64,000 nucleotides of DNA from Doryteuthis pealeii (GCA_023376005.1 CM042145.1:19636907-19700906); one strand, 5' to 3'; positions 41,405 to 52,869 are shown, numbered from the stretch's first letter. Translations and numbers: made by a program. The notes: generated from the sequence alone by a model not told the origin.

Positions 41405-41890
41405 TATTCTAGTATTATTTGTATTAATTGAACTATTGTCCTCATCTTCATTGTTATCTGTACGTTTCGGCCGATGTGCCCTCCGGCCTTCTTCAGGTAT
41501 TTCTTGTCGGGCTCAGGAACCTTCTTGTCGTAATTGGGAGTCATCACGGAACTTTGAACCCAACCCTTTATTCAATCCACCGGGGTATCCTGTTCTTATT
41601 CCGCTAACCATAGCTGGGGTAGAGGTGTTAAGCTGTGTTAATTATTTTTCTATGTTACTGCTGCCCCTGACCAGGATTGAACCTGCAGTCTAGAGATAAC
41701 TGTCACTTAGAACTGTCTTAATCTAACTCCTTTATCCACTACACTAGGTGTCCAATTGGACTGAATAAAGGGTTGGGTTCAAAGTTCTGTGATGGTTCCC
41801 GATTATGACAAGAAATACCTGAAGAAGGCTGGAGGGCACATCAGCTGAAACAATGAAGACGAGGACAATAGTCCGAATACTACAAATAAT
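41405..41890. mobile_element. SINE-D copies in opposite orientation
   Basis: 41405-41755 is a nearly complete minus-strand copy (CGTTTCGGCCGATGTGCCCT to the head CTAGGTGTCCAATTG; the minus core reads GGCCGAAACG). 41757-41890 is a plus-strand body and tail (GACTGAATAAAGGGTTGGGT, ACCTGAAGAAGGCTGGAGGG, GCTGAAACAATGAAGACG). Confidence 0.8.
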
Positions 41891-42077
41891 TCTTAAATGT
41901 ATATTAGTGTTTCTTTTTTTTCTTTTACAAAGTAAATATGGTGTGACTAATCTTTTTTAAAAACTTGCTGAAATTGACTTGATTTTAAAACCTGAAAATT
42001 CTACTTATTACAAAAATTTATCTAGTTATGACAGACATTGTATTATGGTTAATAACAATGTTTTAATTTAGTCATTA

Positions 42078-42245
42078 AATCCTGTCAAACTCGGGAACCC
42101 GAGTCCGACAAGAAATACCTGAAGAAGTCCGGAGGGCACATCGGCCAAAACGTTGTACAGATAACAATGAAGATGAGGACAATAGTCCGAATGATACAAA
42201 TAATACTAATTATCAAGCCTCATCTCAAAAATTCAGAGAAAAAAT
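42078..42245 (+). mobile_element. SINE-D tail
   Basis: CAAGAAATACCTGAAGAAGT, CCGGAGGGCACATCGGCC, AAAACGTTGTACAGATAACA, and the 3' extension CAAGCCTCATCTCAAAAATT. It shows what follows the core in a longer copy. Confidence 0.75.
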
Positions 42246-42249
42246 ATTC

Positions 42250-42600
42250 TAGATAACAATATCCATTATAAATTCCAATTTGAAAATTATAAAACCTAAA
42301 ACCCAAATGGCTGGTCAGAGTTTGATCTCACTGATCAGCCAATACAAAAATTACAATGAACATTGAAAATTGCAGTTTTTTTTCTGCTTAAAAAATAAAT
42401 AAAATTGCAATACTATTTGCTGTCTTGATAATTATCAATTATAGAAACCCTTGAAAAAAAATATATTCCAAGTTCTAATCTCATCAAATTATTATCTTAA
42501 TTTTTGGGGGTGGGGTGGGGTGGGGTTGGAGGTGAAAGACAATGTGTGTTTGGAAGTATTTGACAATGTTTAGATATCATAGCAGATTGTTGCATTTTTT
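42250..42600. other. AT-rich, nothing recognised
   Basis: Includes a G-rich run (GGGGTGGGGTGGGGTGGGG, about 42507) and a T run at 42596-42613. No gene. Confidence 0.45.
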
Positions 42601-42611
42601 TTTTTTTTTTT

Positions 42612-42890
42612 TTCACGCTCAGAATTGCGGAGACATGGAATAAACTGCCTGCATCTGTTGTAGGCTGCCGGAGCACTGAGGCTTTCAAAGCCTCCATGCT
42701 TCCTGTAGTCCGCCAACACTATACCTGATGCCACTCTCCACATACACATGCACACACATACATCCATATTACTACTGTGAACTGTTCATGTTCCTGGCAC
42801 AACATTATTCTGTGTACCTGACATGAGACTTTGATGAGTTGTGGTGCACCTGAGCACTGTACACAATAAATTACATTATTATTATTTAAT
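42612..42890 (+). pseudogene. 3' end of a CR1/L2-like LINE
   Basis: Encodes FTLRIAETWNKLPASVVGCR then STEAFKASMLPVVRQHYT and stop (42726-42728). An FS.R..WN.LP...V...S...FK pattern is the usual C-terminal end of L2/CR1-type ORF2. The 3' UTR (GAGACTTTGATGAGTTGTGG, CTGAGCACTGTACACAATAA) and an ATT microsatellite tail follow. The RT domain is absent. A poly-T run precedes it. Confidence 0.8.
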
Positions 42891-43009
42891 ATGAATGATT
42901 GAAGTGGTAGAGTGATTCATTCTCTACCAAGAATTTACAATTAAATTAGCAGAAATCTAAAATCTACAGAATATATATTTTTTTAAAGTTCAAACTCTAA
43001 TTTCAGCTT

Positions 43010-43530
43010 TGTATATGTTCAGGTGTAATATATTGCCTGGTCAATCGGTTTGCACCTGGACGCCGGGCTGCAAGCAGGAAGTGTATGGGTGTCAAACATG
43101 GGCCTGGAAACAAAAACAGGATATGGCATTGATCTGACCTTTGACACTGTAGGCACAGAAAATCTGTAGACCTAGCCCATAACCAATGAAAACAGGGTTT
43201 GTGGGCGAGGAGGTGTGTCTACAGAAAAACTGTGTAGGTGTCACAATCAAAGAAGCGTAACCCTGTGAATTGAACAATAATAAAATGCCCCTGGATATCT
43301 GGGTTGGGCAGACCAAGATCAGGTTCGAGATCGCTTGCAGAAAAGGTTAGGGTAAAGGAAACCCAGTTAAATAAAATTTAACGGACCTAAATTCCACCAT
43401 CGTATGTCACACCGCAGGCTCTGTTGTATGTACAATCCCTGCTGACGACTGTCTACACACAACCGACGAATAAAGATATTTTATATTTTTATATAAATAC
43501 TAGTGTTTCGTGTTGGGTCCAGTATATACA
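43010..43530. other. Unassigned block containing an FB-2 fragment (43345-43413)
   Basis: The fragment TAAAGGAAACCCAGTTAAAT then TAACGGACCTAAATTCCACC is the FB-2 terminus. The surroundings, with AACCGACGAATAAAGATATT near 43463, are LTR- or UTR-like. CTGACGA at 43442 lacks a following GAAA. Confidence 0.4.
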
Positions 43531-43532
43531 TA

Positions 43533-43815
43533 TTTACCAACCTCTCCACACGAGCAGGATGTGACACAAGGTCAATTTTTTACGCGGAGCTTAACAGGTT
43601 TGAATTCAGAGTTTTCCTTCTCCTAGACCGGTTGCCTAACCAAGGTTAAAGAGTCCAGTCTGCCCTACTATTTACCCATAGCTGGAGGGAGAGTAGAATT
43701 CATACCTTTCCCAAGGGTATTAGCACTAAGTGAAATGCAATTACCATGTCCAGGATTTGAACTCGGGGCGACGAGTCCATTTCCTATGACTTTAACCATT
43801 ACACCACACACTTCC
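43533..43815 (-). mobile_element. SINE-B, full length
   Basis: Plus text: ACCAACCTCTCCACACGAGC (tail) through GATTTGAACTCGGGGCGACG (B-box-like) to TTTAACCATTACACCACACA (A-box-like). Confidence 0.85.
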
Positions 43816-43819
43816 TGGG

Positions 43820-44185
43820 TCCAGTATATAATACATGTCTATCTCCATATACAGAACTTCCACCACATTAAGTTTTAGTTTATAATTAAAATTAGAGAAT
43901 TATAGCAAAGACATAGAATGATATGTATACTTTATAATATATGCCATTATTTTATATGAGTGAACTGAAGTACGTAGTCAAATATCTACAATTTTTATGC
44001 ATTCATAAGAGTCAAGTTGTTTTAGACATGAACTATTATCGTGCAGAAATATTCAGAGGTAGAAATACATCAGTTGTCTCCCTTGAGTAGCAAGCATACA
44101 AAACTATTGCATTAGATTTTATGCAAAATTTCAAAAGTTATGGCTGGATTATTTGCATAAGCTCCTACAACCTAAATCTTAGAAT
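43820..44185. other. AT-rich, nothing recognised
   Basis: No reading frame or repeat family noted. Confidence 0.4.
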
Positions 44186-44189
44186 ATAT

Positions 44190-44272
44190 TTTAGGAGCCT
44201 CAGACCATTGTTAGTGAGTTCAATTTTCACTCAGTGCCCCATACTTCTGGCCTTGTGCCAAACGAGTCAATA
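44190..44272 (+). mobile_element. SINE-F 3' half
   Basis: AGACCATTGTTAGTGAGTTC, CACTCAGTGCCCCATACTTC and TGGCCTTGTGCC; the same text as 15290-15380 reversed. Confidence 0.7.
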
Positions 44273-44399
44273 ATCTCATCAATAGAAATACTGAGTGACC
44301 ATTTCTTTTTTTAAATTGTAAATAATTGTTTTTCTCTTTAGTAGTAGTAATAATAAGTGGATGTGTGTGTGTGTATGTATATATATATATATATATATA

Positions 44400-44640
44400 A
44401 GGGCTGGTTTATCTCAGTCAGTAGAGCGTCTGCCTAGGAACCACAAAGTTCCTGGTTTGATACCGGCCATCGCCAACTCAGCATATGAGTAACACAGGGA
44501 TCTCTGCAGTAAAGTGAGGAGTTGATGGTAGGTGTGGCGCTCCACCTCAGACACAAAAAACAATTTCCTTGGTCTAGCACTAGTGAAAAGGAGATATCAG
44601 TTGTCTGGCTGATACCGACTTTAGGTCATCCAACGACATT
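44400..44640 (+). mobile_element. SINE-A
   Basis: GGGCTGGTTTATCTCAGTCA head, GGTTTGATACCGGCC, and body to GACTTTAGGTCATCCAACGA. Preceded by a TA microsatellite. Confidence 0.85.
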
Positions 44641-44829
44641 ACTTATAGTTTTGCTCTTTACTTACCATATATTTTCCTTAAAGATTATTCAGATCCAACT
44701 TTTTTTTTTAAAACCATAAATCTGTTTAAAACAGTTGTACCATCTTTATTAATTTTGACAAATATATATGTATATATCATTATTACTTTCACTTTCTACA
44801 ATGAGAAACAGCATGTACAAAGACAATAA

Positions 44830-45300
44830 TAATAATAAGTTCTAGGCAAGACTCAAACTCGTCAGAAATTTTCTTTTTTTTTTTTTTTACAGTAAGTTCT
44901 AAGCAGCTTCTCAGACTTCTTTATTTTGTTTAACAGCATCTCAAACTCTGTGGGTCATTTAATGCCAGAAAAGGTTATTTTGGATTTCGGTCTTTAAAGT
45001 AGTGGTTCTATGGATGTTATATCTTGTTGAAAAGGTTGCTTTTTTTTCTTTTTTTTTTTTTTTTTTAGAAAATTAAAATGTTTTCAGGGTTTGTATTCCT
45101 AAAGAGGTCCCCCAGGTTTCTTGTTTTTTGATAGTATTTAGTTTGGGTGTGTTTGAGGCTGTTACAATTTAGGAGGATATGTTTGGTTGTAAGTTGTACT
45201 TTGCATATTGGGCGCACTGGGGCACCCTCCCCCTTTTAAAAGGTGAGAATGGGTGATGTGGGTGTGCCCAATACGCAATCTGGCGAGTATTACTTATTGG
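44830..45300 (-). pseudogene. C-terminal end and 3' UTR of an RNase-H-type LINE (I/Jockey-like)
   Basis: On the minus strand ARLRIGHTHITHSHLLKG (from about 45285) is followed, after a frame change, by APVRPICKVQLTTKHILLNC, then a leucine/asparagine-rich end with RNLGDLFRNTNPENILIF and a stop near 45072. HTH..HS.LL....P.C..C...LT..HIL..C is the familiar zinc-knuckle-like end of such ORF2 proteins. The 3' UTR has GGCATTAAATGACCCACAGA and GAGATGCTGTTAAAC and finishes in a TTATTATTATT tail. Poly-T inserts at 45043-45066 and 44875-44888 interrupt it. Confidence 0.8.
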
Positions 45301-45497
45301 TTTTCTAGTATAAAACGTACAATTCCATTTTTTTCTCTCTCTTTCCTTTATTAAACCTAAAATGAACTACCTGTTGGATAAGAATAAAGAATGTATAGCA
45401 TTTACCTCTTCAGAGATCGTAGTGATCCCTTTGTAGATTCTAAGTAAATTCATCATATCAGATTGATTGATTGATTGATTGATTGATCTTTGATATA

Positions 45498-45932
45498 GGG
45501 TTTCCAGTTAAATCAAACTTAACGAACCTAAATTCCACCATCGTATGTCAGCCTGCCGGAAAAAAAAAAAAAAATCAGGGAAAAACCGAATTTAATGAAA
45601 TTTTCAGTGTTAATATATTAATGAATAAAAGATATAATGCACCAGCTATTTTATTGAAAAACTTTTTTCAGGTCAGTTAACTTTGTACTACGTATCTTTG
45701 AGGCATAACGCAGATTCTCAAAGGTACGTGATTCAAAGTTAACTGACCTGAAAAAAATGTAAAAGTTTTTAAATAAAATAACTGGTGCATTATATCTTTT
45801 ATTCATTAATATATCAATACTGGAAATTTCATTAAATTCGGTTAATTCCCTGATTTTTTTTTTTTCCGGCGGTGTGACATACGATGGTGGAATTTAGGTC
45901 CATTAAATTCGATTTAACTGGGTTTCCTTTAC
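45498..45932. mobile_element. Foldback element FB-2, complete
   Basis: Left arm TTCCAGTTAAATCAAACTTA ... CAGGTCAGTTAACTTTG (45500-45690) pairs with right arm CAAAGTTAACTGACCTG ... GATTTAACTGGGTTTCC (45735-45926) over about 190 bases, with a short centre near GGCATAACGCAGATTCTC. Partial copies at 19594, 32485 and 43345. Non-coding; superfamily not determined. Confidence 0.85.
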
Positions 45933-45939
45933 CCTAACC

Positions 45940-46795
45940 TTTTTTTCTCTTTTTATTAAATTCTTAAAATGAATGATTCAATTTACCTGCAATGAAGATA
46001 CTGGACACAGCCATTGTGTTTGTGGATTCATTAAATGACTTCACTGATTTCAAATGAGACATTTTGAAGAAAAGGCGTCGGAAAAAGAAACCGTATTAAA
46101 AACATTTAAACTTCTGATATTTAAAATCACTAACTTGAGTTTTTTTTTTTCATACTTTCTTTTTCACTCATTCCTATAAGGACTTCTTGGTGGCAGAGTT
46201 AGTTGTGTATTTTCCACACAGATGACAAAGTTTGGTAATAAGTAAAAAACCAGGATGTAGAATGCTTTTATTCCCATCTGTTGCAACAAAATCTTCCTAT
46301 CCCCATTTGGCCTTGTGTTCAACTAAGGATATATATTACACACACTCACACGCATGCAAGAGAGAAATAAAGAATAATCTTACAAAAAATAAAACCCATT
46401 CTAATCAAACCTAGGTGATGGGATAAATCTATCAAAATGTATCCATTTTTAACTCTTAACATCCTGTTAAGAATTTTATAAGTCCAGAGCCCAATTCCTA
46501 TAACCATTTATCGATAAATGCCTAAAAATGGCCTTTTCATTTAAAGTTACCTGTTATTTCCCTTAAATCAAAGACTTCTAAATATGTCGAATATTACATT
46601 TAAACAAGGGCTATCATTTGGGGTGGATTAGGAAAATGAATGTGACTTCTGACCGGGTGGAATGAGGTGGTATAGGATGTTAAGAGTTAAATGTGTCCCT
46701 ACAAAAAACAAAATTATTCTTTACAAAGTTGCATATATTATCTCACTTTAGAACAAAAACACAAATAAAAATTGCTTATAAAACTTTACGATAAT
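45940..46795. other. Unassigned AT-rich region
   Basis: GGCATTTATCGATAAATGG-like inverted text occurs near 46505. TAAGTTTGATACACACTCAC-type sequence is absent. I see no gene or repeat family. Confidence 0.4.
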
Positions 46796-46798
46796 ATT

Positions 46799-47127
46799 CA
46801 GATGCTGTCGTCCTGCCCTAAAATATGCTAGATGCCGCCGTGCTAGTTATGAAGAGTATAACGGTTTGAAGGCGTTTTTATAGACAAATTAATGCGATTA
46901 GAAAGCGATATTTTACACCCCCTACCACTACCAAGTTTTTTATCGACAAGTAAATGTAAATATTTACCCCCCCTTTAGAATATCTTTTTTAATATATTTT
47001 TTTATTTTTATTTTAATTCAAAACAAAACGCTCCAAACCATTATACGGTTCATAACTAGCGTGGGTCACTTTTTCAGCAAGCGCTGCTAGCGTATTTTAA
47101 GGCAGGAGGCCAGGACAACAGCATCTG
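46799..47127. mobile_element. Foldback element FB-4, copy 2
   Basis: CAGATGCTGTCGTCCTGCCC at the left and GGCCAGGACAACAGCATCTG at the right. Inner arms TGCTAGTTATGAAGAGTATA / TATACGGTTCATAACTAGCG pair. AAAGCGATATTTTAC is shared with 36426-36942. Confidence 0.8.
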
Positions 47128-47134
47128 AAAATTA

Positions 47135-47279
47135 CCAACTTTACAATAGTTTTATATAGCCTTAACATTTGTAGAGTTTAAAATGAAGTTTGCTTTTTGT
47201 ACAACTATTTGGTATTGTAAATCTTTATAGATATATACTTATGTGTGTGTGTATATATATATACACACACACACACACA
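47135..47279 (+). repeat. Segment duplicated at 48705-48850
   Basis: AACTTTACAATAGTTTTATA through CTTATGTGTGTGTGTATATA and an (AC)n run is nearly identical at both places, about 1.57 kb apart. Confidence 0.85.
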
Positions 47280-47597
47280 GATGCTGATAGGTATGCATCC
47301 TGCGTCACTGACACAAAAAAATCTAAAAAGGACCCAGAAAAATTGTATCCAGGCGTCCCAGTGTTTTCTTTTCTTCCCCCATTTTCAGCTAACTGTAAAT
47401 ACATTTCAATATTTTCTTGTAAATGAATTACACTGTATGGGATACAAGGTAGGGGTTAATTGGCTTTAGTTGTTCATAAATAAAAACTCTACAATTTATT
47501 AAGAAACTTTAGTTGGGTCCTATCAAATTTCCCAGAGACTCATTCAAATCAAATCCTTGCGTCGTAAGATGCACTAGATTAAAAAGCTATCAGCATC
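47280..47597 (-). mobile_element. MITE-X copy 4, complete
   Basis: GATGCTGATAG (47280-47290) and CTATCAGCATC (47587-47597); the interior is the reverse of copy 1. About 318 bases. Confidence 0.8.
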
Positions 47598-47598
47598 A

Positions 47599-47633
<35 letters not shown>

Positions 47634-47634
<1 letters not shown>

Positions 47635-47815
47635 TAAAGAAATAACAAAAGACTTAGAGATTTTGCATTATAGTCTATTTCAGGGAGCTTAGACAAAGTG
47701 TCTAACTCTTCCGACTCATCAGATGCAAATGATGAGTCAGGAGAGACAATTTGTCTAAGCTCCCTGAAATAGACTATAATGCTAATTCTCTTGTGTTATT
47801 TCTTTACTTATATAT
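47634..47815. repeat. Foldback element with CTGATGA near the loop
   Basis: TATAGTCTATTTCAGGGAGC then TTAGACAAAGTGTC pairs with its reverse at 47740-47780. On the minus strand the loop has CTGATGAGTCGGAAGAG (47723-47707) and a TTAGACA/TGTCTAA hairpin, but no GAAA. Hammerhead ancestry is only possible. Confidence 0.5.
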
Positions 47816-47919
47816 TTGCTCTGGGTCTCTAACATTAAGAGCACACATTGAGCTCTCAAACTGCGACAGGTTTTTAAAAAAAACCTTGTGTCGTAAGGAA
47901 GATTTCTTCTGTGGACTTT

Positions 47920-47961
<42 letters not shown>

Positions 47962-48099
47962 ACAATGTAGTTTTTATGTTTTACTATACAAGTCAGTGCA
48001 AGTTACACTTTACACTTATTTTAGAAAAGCATTTTGTCAGAAATAAATAAAATTTCAAAAATGTATAAAAAATATCATCAGTCTATATGCAGATCATGA

Positions 48100-48331
48100 G
48101 CGCCGGTTTAGCTAAGTCGGTAGTGTTTGGCTAGGAATCACAAGGTTCTTGGTTCGATACCGGCCCTCGCCAACTCAGCGTATGAGTAGCACATTGATCT
48201 GTGCGGTAAAGTGGGGAGCTGGTGGTGCTCCACCACAGATGCTAAAATAATCTCCTTGGTCTAGCGATAGTGAAAAGGAGATAGACACCTCGCTGTCTGG
48301 CTGATACTGACATTAGGCCGCCCGACGACTT
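48100..48331 (+). mobile_element. SINE-A at the left boundary of the duplication
   Basis: CCGGTTTAGCTAAGTCGGTA head (one A-box change), GGTTCGATACCGGCCC, body with a small deletion after GAGCTGGTGG, tail CCCGACGACTTTAATTTTTT. Confidence 0.85.
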
Positions 48332-48479
48332 TAATTTTTTTTTTATATGCAGATCTGTTATAAATACTGGGATCACTTATTAAGTTTCTTTTTAAATCAG
48401 TTACAAACTTGATCCTATATTTTTATAACTATTTCTGATTTGTGTTCAAGCCATAGAGCGTATGTGGTTAGTCATATTA

Positions 48480-48824
48480 TTTTAGTTGGTGCACTGACAC
48501 ATTGCTTCATTCTGTGTGATTTGAAGGTTGTACAGATAAGTGAGCTCCATAATTCAGAAATTTATACTTTATGAGTTCAAACTGGACTATAATACCACAG
48601 AAGAAATTTTAGTTGGTGCACCGACATTTAAAAATAATTTAAGAAAAATAAAAATAATTAAAAAAAAAAAAATAATAATTTAAAAAAAAATAAAAATAAT
48701 TTTAAAAACAACTTTACAATAGTTTTATATAGCCTTAACATTTGTAGAGTTTAAAATGAAGTTTGCTTTTTGTACAACTATTTGGTATTGTAAATCTTTA
48801 TAGATATATACTTATGTGTGTGTG

Positions 48825-48858
<34 letters not shown>

Positions 48859-49555
48859 AAAAAAATAAAAAAATTTTTAAAAAAATAAAAAAAATTTAAG
48901 AAAAATAAAATTATTTTATTTAAAAAAATTATTTTTATTTAAAATAAAAATAATTAAAAAAAAAAAAAAAAAATAAAATAAAATAATTAAAAAAATTAAT
49001 TTTAGTTGGTGCACTGACACATTGCTTCATTCTGTGTGATTTGAAAGTTGTGCAGATAAATGAGCTCCATAGTCTAATTCAGGAATTTATACTTTATGAG
49101 TTCAAACTGGACTATAGTTCCACTGAAGAAATTTTACTTAGGTTTCAAGAACCTTGATCAGGTAGGTCTATAACTGTGGATTCCAAGTCTGTGCTCCGAG
49201 CCATAGAAGCAAATCCAGCAAGTGGCATCATCTTCGCAAACCTTGGTAATATGGAACTGCCAAATTGTCTTATATTACCAAAATATTGGGAAAACTTAGG
49301 AGTTCAAACTGGACTATAATGCAGTGAAAGCAACTAAAAACATTTGTTGTGCAAAAAGGTGAAGGCACAGTAACCAGTTACAAGAACCTTGATGATGAGG
49401 CAAGCCTTAAAATGTGAATTTCAAACCGTAGAGGCAAATCTGATGAGTAGTATTCTGCATCTCATAGTCCAGTATGGTTTGTCACACTCATGATGTTGGC
49501 AAAAACCTCTAGAGCTGCCAAATTGTGTCTCACTTTACCAAAATATGACAAAATT
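48480..49555 (+). pseudogene. Mariner N-terminal fragments, rearranged (copy A)
   Basis: 48484-48612 and 49003-49135 are two versions of the same piece (GGTGCACTGACACATTGCTT, GAGTTCAAACTGGACTATA). Translation resembles QINELHSLIQELILYEFKL then RSITVDSKSVL and AIEANPASG, as in the HTH region of mariner/SETMAR-like transposases, with stops. 49300-49550 is another mariner-like piece (GTTCAAACTGGACTATAATG, GGTGAAGGCACAGTAACC). Not active. Confidence 0.55.
48705..48850 (+). repeat. Second copy of the 47135 segment
   Basis: Same sequence as 47135-47279, ending in a longer TA/CA microsatellite, embedded in A-rich text. Absent from copy B of the large duplication. Confidence 0.85.
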
Positions 49556-49559
49556 CTTT

Positions 49560-49910
49560 GACCCACCCTAATCTATGTCCCAACCCTATTGCTCTTATGG
49601 CAAACCCAAACCCTTCTTATTATATATGTGCTAGAAGGCAGTGGCTGAGGGTCTTAGTGTCCTGGGTATGACGTTAAACTGCATCTAATGGTGAAGTTCC
49701 AATTTTGGATCTCTGGGAGTGTGGAGTACCCTTCATCACCATTACTCCTAGGTCCACTCTGACCTGGAGTGGTAGTTTGTTAGGGTCCCATCTATGGGTT
49801 AAATAGAAAAAATTGAGTTTAACAAAAAAATTGAATACCCATCAAAAACGCTTTCGGCATAAATGACCCAACAGGGGTTAGCATGCTGTAAAATCCAACC
49901 AATCCTAATC
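49560..49910 (+). mobile_element. SINE-C (copy A)
   Basis: CCCAACCCTATTGCTCTTAT, GAAGGCAGTGGCTGAGGGTC, ACCTGGAGTGGTAG, CATCTATGGGTTAAATAG, and the tail AAAAACGCTTTCGGCATAAA then TGACCCAACAGG. Confidence 0.8.
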
Positions 49911-50149
49911 TATGTAATTTATCAATATGAAATCACCATCGAGGAAAACAGGTAATTAATAATATTCAATTAAGAAGAAAAAAAAAAGGAATTAAGAGTT
50001 TTAGTTTTTACCTAGAGATTTTCTTGTTCAGAAATATTTAAAAATTTACTGAATTAAACAATTCATATGTAACTAGTCTAATAAAAATATTTAATGTGCA
50101 GTTCTAGATTAAAATGAAATAACTAAATAAATTCAATTTCTCTTAATTT

Positions 50150-50350
50150 TTGAGATGAGGCTTGATAATTTTTATTATTTAGATTATTTGAACTATTGTC
50201 CTCGTCTTTATTGTTATCTACACAACATTTCAGCCAATGTGCTTTCCGGCCTTCTTCAGCTATTTCTTATTGGACTTGGGAACCTCCTACTCAATGTTGT
50301 GCATATAACAATAGTTGGAATAATCCAAATAATAAAAATAAAATCAAGAT
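50150..50350. mobile_element. SINE-D fragments back to back (copy A)
   Basis: ATTGTCCTCGTCTTTATTGT and GCCTTCTTCAGCTATTTCTT (minus), then GTTGTGCATATAACAATAGT (plus). Confidence 0.6.
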
Positions 50351-50539
50351 GGTATAATTAAGATGCTAATTAAAAAAAAAAAAAAATTTCTTTTAAAGTT
50401 ACAGAAGTTTGTTGCTAGATAATTTTTCTTTAAGTTTGGTGATGAAGATATTGAGAAGATTGTATAGATTTCTTTTTAGGTTAATCTCTCTCTCACAGAG
50501 AAACAAAATGTACAAGTAAGGCCAAAAATAGCTTCAATT

Positions 50540-50900
50540 GATATTTTCTAAACATCAATTGTTCATTTATGTCTCTCATACCCCTTCATCCTTACCCTCC
50601 TTTCTTTCTTTCTACCCCCACGTTCCTCTTTCTTTTCAATTGTTCATTTATGTTCTCTCATACCCCCTTCATCCTTACCCTCCTTTCTTTCTTTCTACTC
50701 CTCCTCGTTCCTCCTTTTTTCTTCATGTTTCAGCTGGTGTGTTCTTTGACTTCCTCGGCATAGTTTTGTTGGTGGGGGTTGGATGACCGGATGACCAATT
50801 GCTCCTGTCCATACAAAGCTTTGATGCTTAAACTAGTACTAGGCCGCTGAAGAAGGCCAAAGAGTGCATTGGCTGAAATGGTAAGATAATAAAAAAAACA
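50540..50900 (+). repeat. CT-rich block and SINE-D-like tail (copy A)
   Basis: Two TTGTTCATTTATGT(T)CTCTCATACC blocks with (CTTT)n. At 50848 CTGAAGAAGGCCAAAGAGTG then CATTGGCTGAAATGG is another CUGAAGA...GAAA arrangement. Repeated at 58440-58705. Confidence 0.5.
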
Positions 50901-51259
50901 AAACAAACAATATTTGCCACTCAATCAATGACAAGGACTCATTTCAAGTAATATCTTTAAGCAGTAAAGAACTTCATTGCAATAGGTTCAACATTCTTCT
51001 TCTTCTTAAGTGCCAAAAATCTCAAGGGATAAGATATATATCTTTAAAAAAAATCTTCAAATAAAAATAAAAAAATCATATAGCCAGAAAAAATTTTTTC
51101 TGGTTATATAATTTTTTTTTTTTTTTTTTTTTTTTGGAAGATCCTGTATTTTGTAAAACCCGTCTGATGAGGCTAGACCTCAACAAAATTTCTTTGAGTT
51201 TCTGGTTGAAATAAAAATTATAACGGGATGACGGTTAGTTAAGTTTTTCTTTCTTTGTA

Positions 51260-51475
51260 AGTTACATATATATATTTATTCATTATAGTGTAACATACAT
51301 TTAAGGTAATTGTTACCATTAGTTTCCAAATAACATGTTTGCCACTTTTTGTCAAGACAATGAACCTGTTAAATCTTAACAGGCGCATTGACGAAAAGTG
51401 GCTAACATGCTGCTTGGAAACCAATGGTAATAATTGCCCCTTAAATATATTGTACACTATAATGAATGAATAAAT
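51260..51475. repeat. Foldback element (copy A)
   Basis: TTATTCATTATAGTGTAACA ... GGTAATTGTTACCATTAGTT pairs with AACCAATGGTAATAATTGCC ... TACACTATAATGAATGAATAA. The loop contains a CCTGTTAAATCTTAACAGG hairpin. Copy B is at 59085-59290. Confidence 0.8.
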
Positions 51476-51510
51476 ACAGCTCTTACATCCATATCGAGCT
51501 AGAAAAAGAC

Positions 51511-51568
<58 letters not shown>

Positions 51569-52009
51569 ACCATTTGATAATTCAACTGGTTCTCCAGATC
51601 TTTTCATTTTCCAGATCTTTGCTAACAATGCTCAACAGAAAAAGTTTTGTTTTGTTCACTATATATGTATTTCAATTTTCATCTCGGGCTACTTGAAAAT
51701 CTCAACCTAATCTCCAGATTTTAAAATTTTTTCCAGATCTTTGCTGACAATGCTCACAGAAAAAGTTTTTGTTCACTTTGTTTCATTTACTTTCAACAAG
51801 TATTTTTTAAAATTTTTTTCGTTTCAAATTTTTTTTTCATCAGAATTTTTTAAAAAGATGAGTCATCTTATTCAAATTACACACTCATCACATGTGAAGT
51901 TTGATCCCAAGCACAAATATTGGACATTTTGAATTAAGCTCACTGAGGATTTCCCTAATAAAGGAAATTATACTTTGTTTATAGACCTTATATAGCTGGG
52001 AGAAGAGGA

Positions 52010-52795
52010 GGTATAAGATATTTGATTTCTCAGTTAAAATAGGTTTAAGAAAGAAGAAAAAAAATTTCTTCATAAAATAAGTTTAGAGAAGAAGAAACAA
52101 ATTTCTCAGTTAAAAATAAGTAAGAAAGAAGAAGAAAACAAAATTCTCAGTTAAAATAAGTTTAAGAAAGAGAAGAAAACAATTTCTCAGTTAAAATAAG
52201 TTTAAGAGAAGAAGAAAACAAATTTCTCAGTTAAATAATAAGTTTTAAGAAAAGAAGAAGAAACAAATTTCTCAGTTAAAATAAGTTTAAGAAAGAAGAA
52301 GAAAACATTTCTCAGTTAAATAGGTTTAAGAAGAAAGAAGAAAACAAATTTCTCAGTTAAAATAAGTTTTAAGAAAGAAAGAAGAAAACAAATTTCTCAG
52401 TTAAATAAGTTTAAGAAAGAAGAAGAAAAAATTTCTCAGTTAAAATAAGTTTAAGAAGAAGAAGAAAACAAATTTCTCAGTTAAAATAAGTTTAAGAAAG
52501 AAGAAGAAAAAATTTCTCAGTTAAAATAAGTTTAAGAAAGAAGAGAAAACAAATTTCCAGTTAAAAATAAGGTTTAAGAAAGAGAAGAAAACAAATTTCT
52601 CAGTTAAAATAGGTTTAAGAAAGAAGAAGAAAACAATTTCTTAGTTAAATTAAGTTTAAGAAAAAGAAAGAAGAAACAATTTCTCAGTTATAAGTTTAAG
52701 AAAGAAGAAGAAAACAAATTTCTCAGTTAAAATAGGTTTAAGAAAGAAGAAAGAAAAAAAATTTCTCAGTTAAAATAAGTTTAGAAAGAAGACCT
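52010..52795 (+). repeat. About 42-base minisatellite, long allele (copy A)
   Basis: The unit is roughly AAATTTCTCAGTTAAAATAA then GTTTAAGAAAGAAGAAGAAAAC, about 18-19 units with many small indels. Confidence 0.9.
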
Positions 52796-52869
52796 CTCCC
52801 CCTAAAAAAAACCCACTTCACATTTGAATGTGTGTTATCTGAATAAATGATCTTACTATTTCTCTGATT

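Noticed and set aside
43440..43475. CTGACGACTGTC ... CGACGAAT as a hammerhead
   Set aside because: The base after GAA is U, so the A15.1-U16.1 pair cannot form and no matching stem I was found. It looks like LTR or UTR text.
51170..51210. CTGATGAGGCTAGACCTC as a hammerhead (also at 58977)
   Set aside because: GAGG/CCTC can pair, but the GAAA position reads CAAA and no stem III or cleavage site follows. Both duplicates share the same fault.
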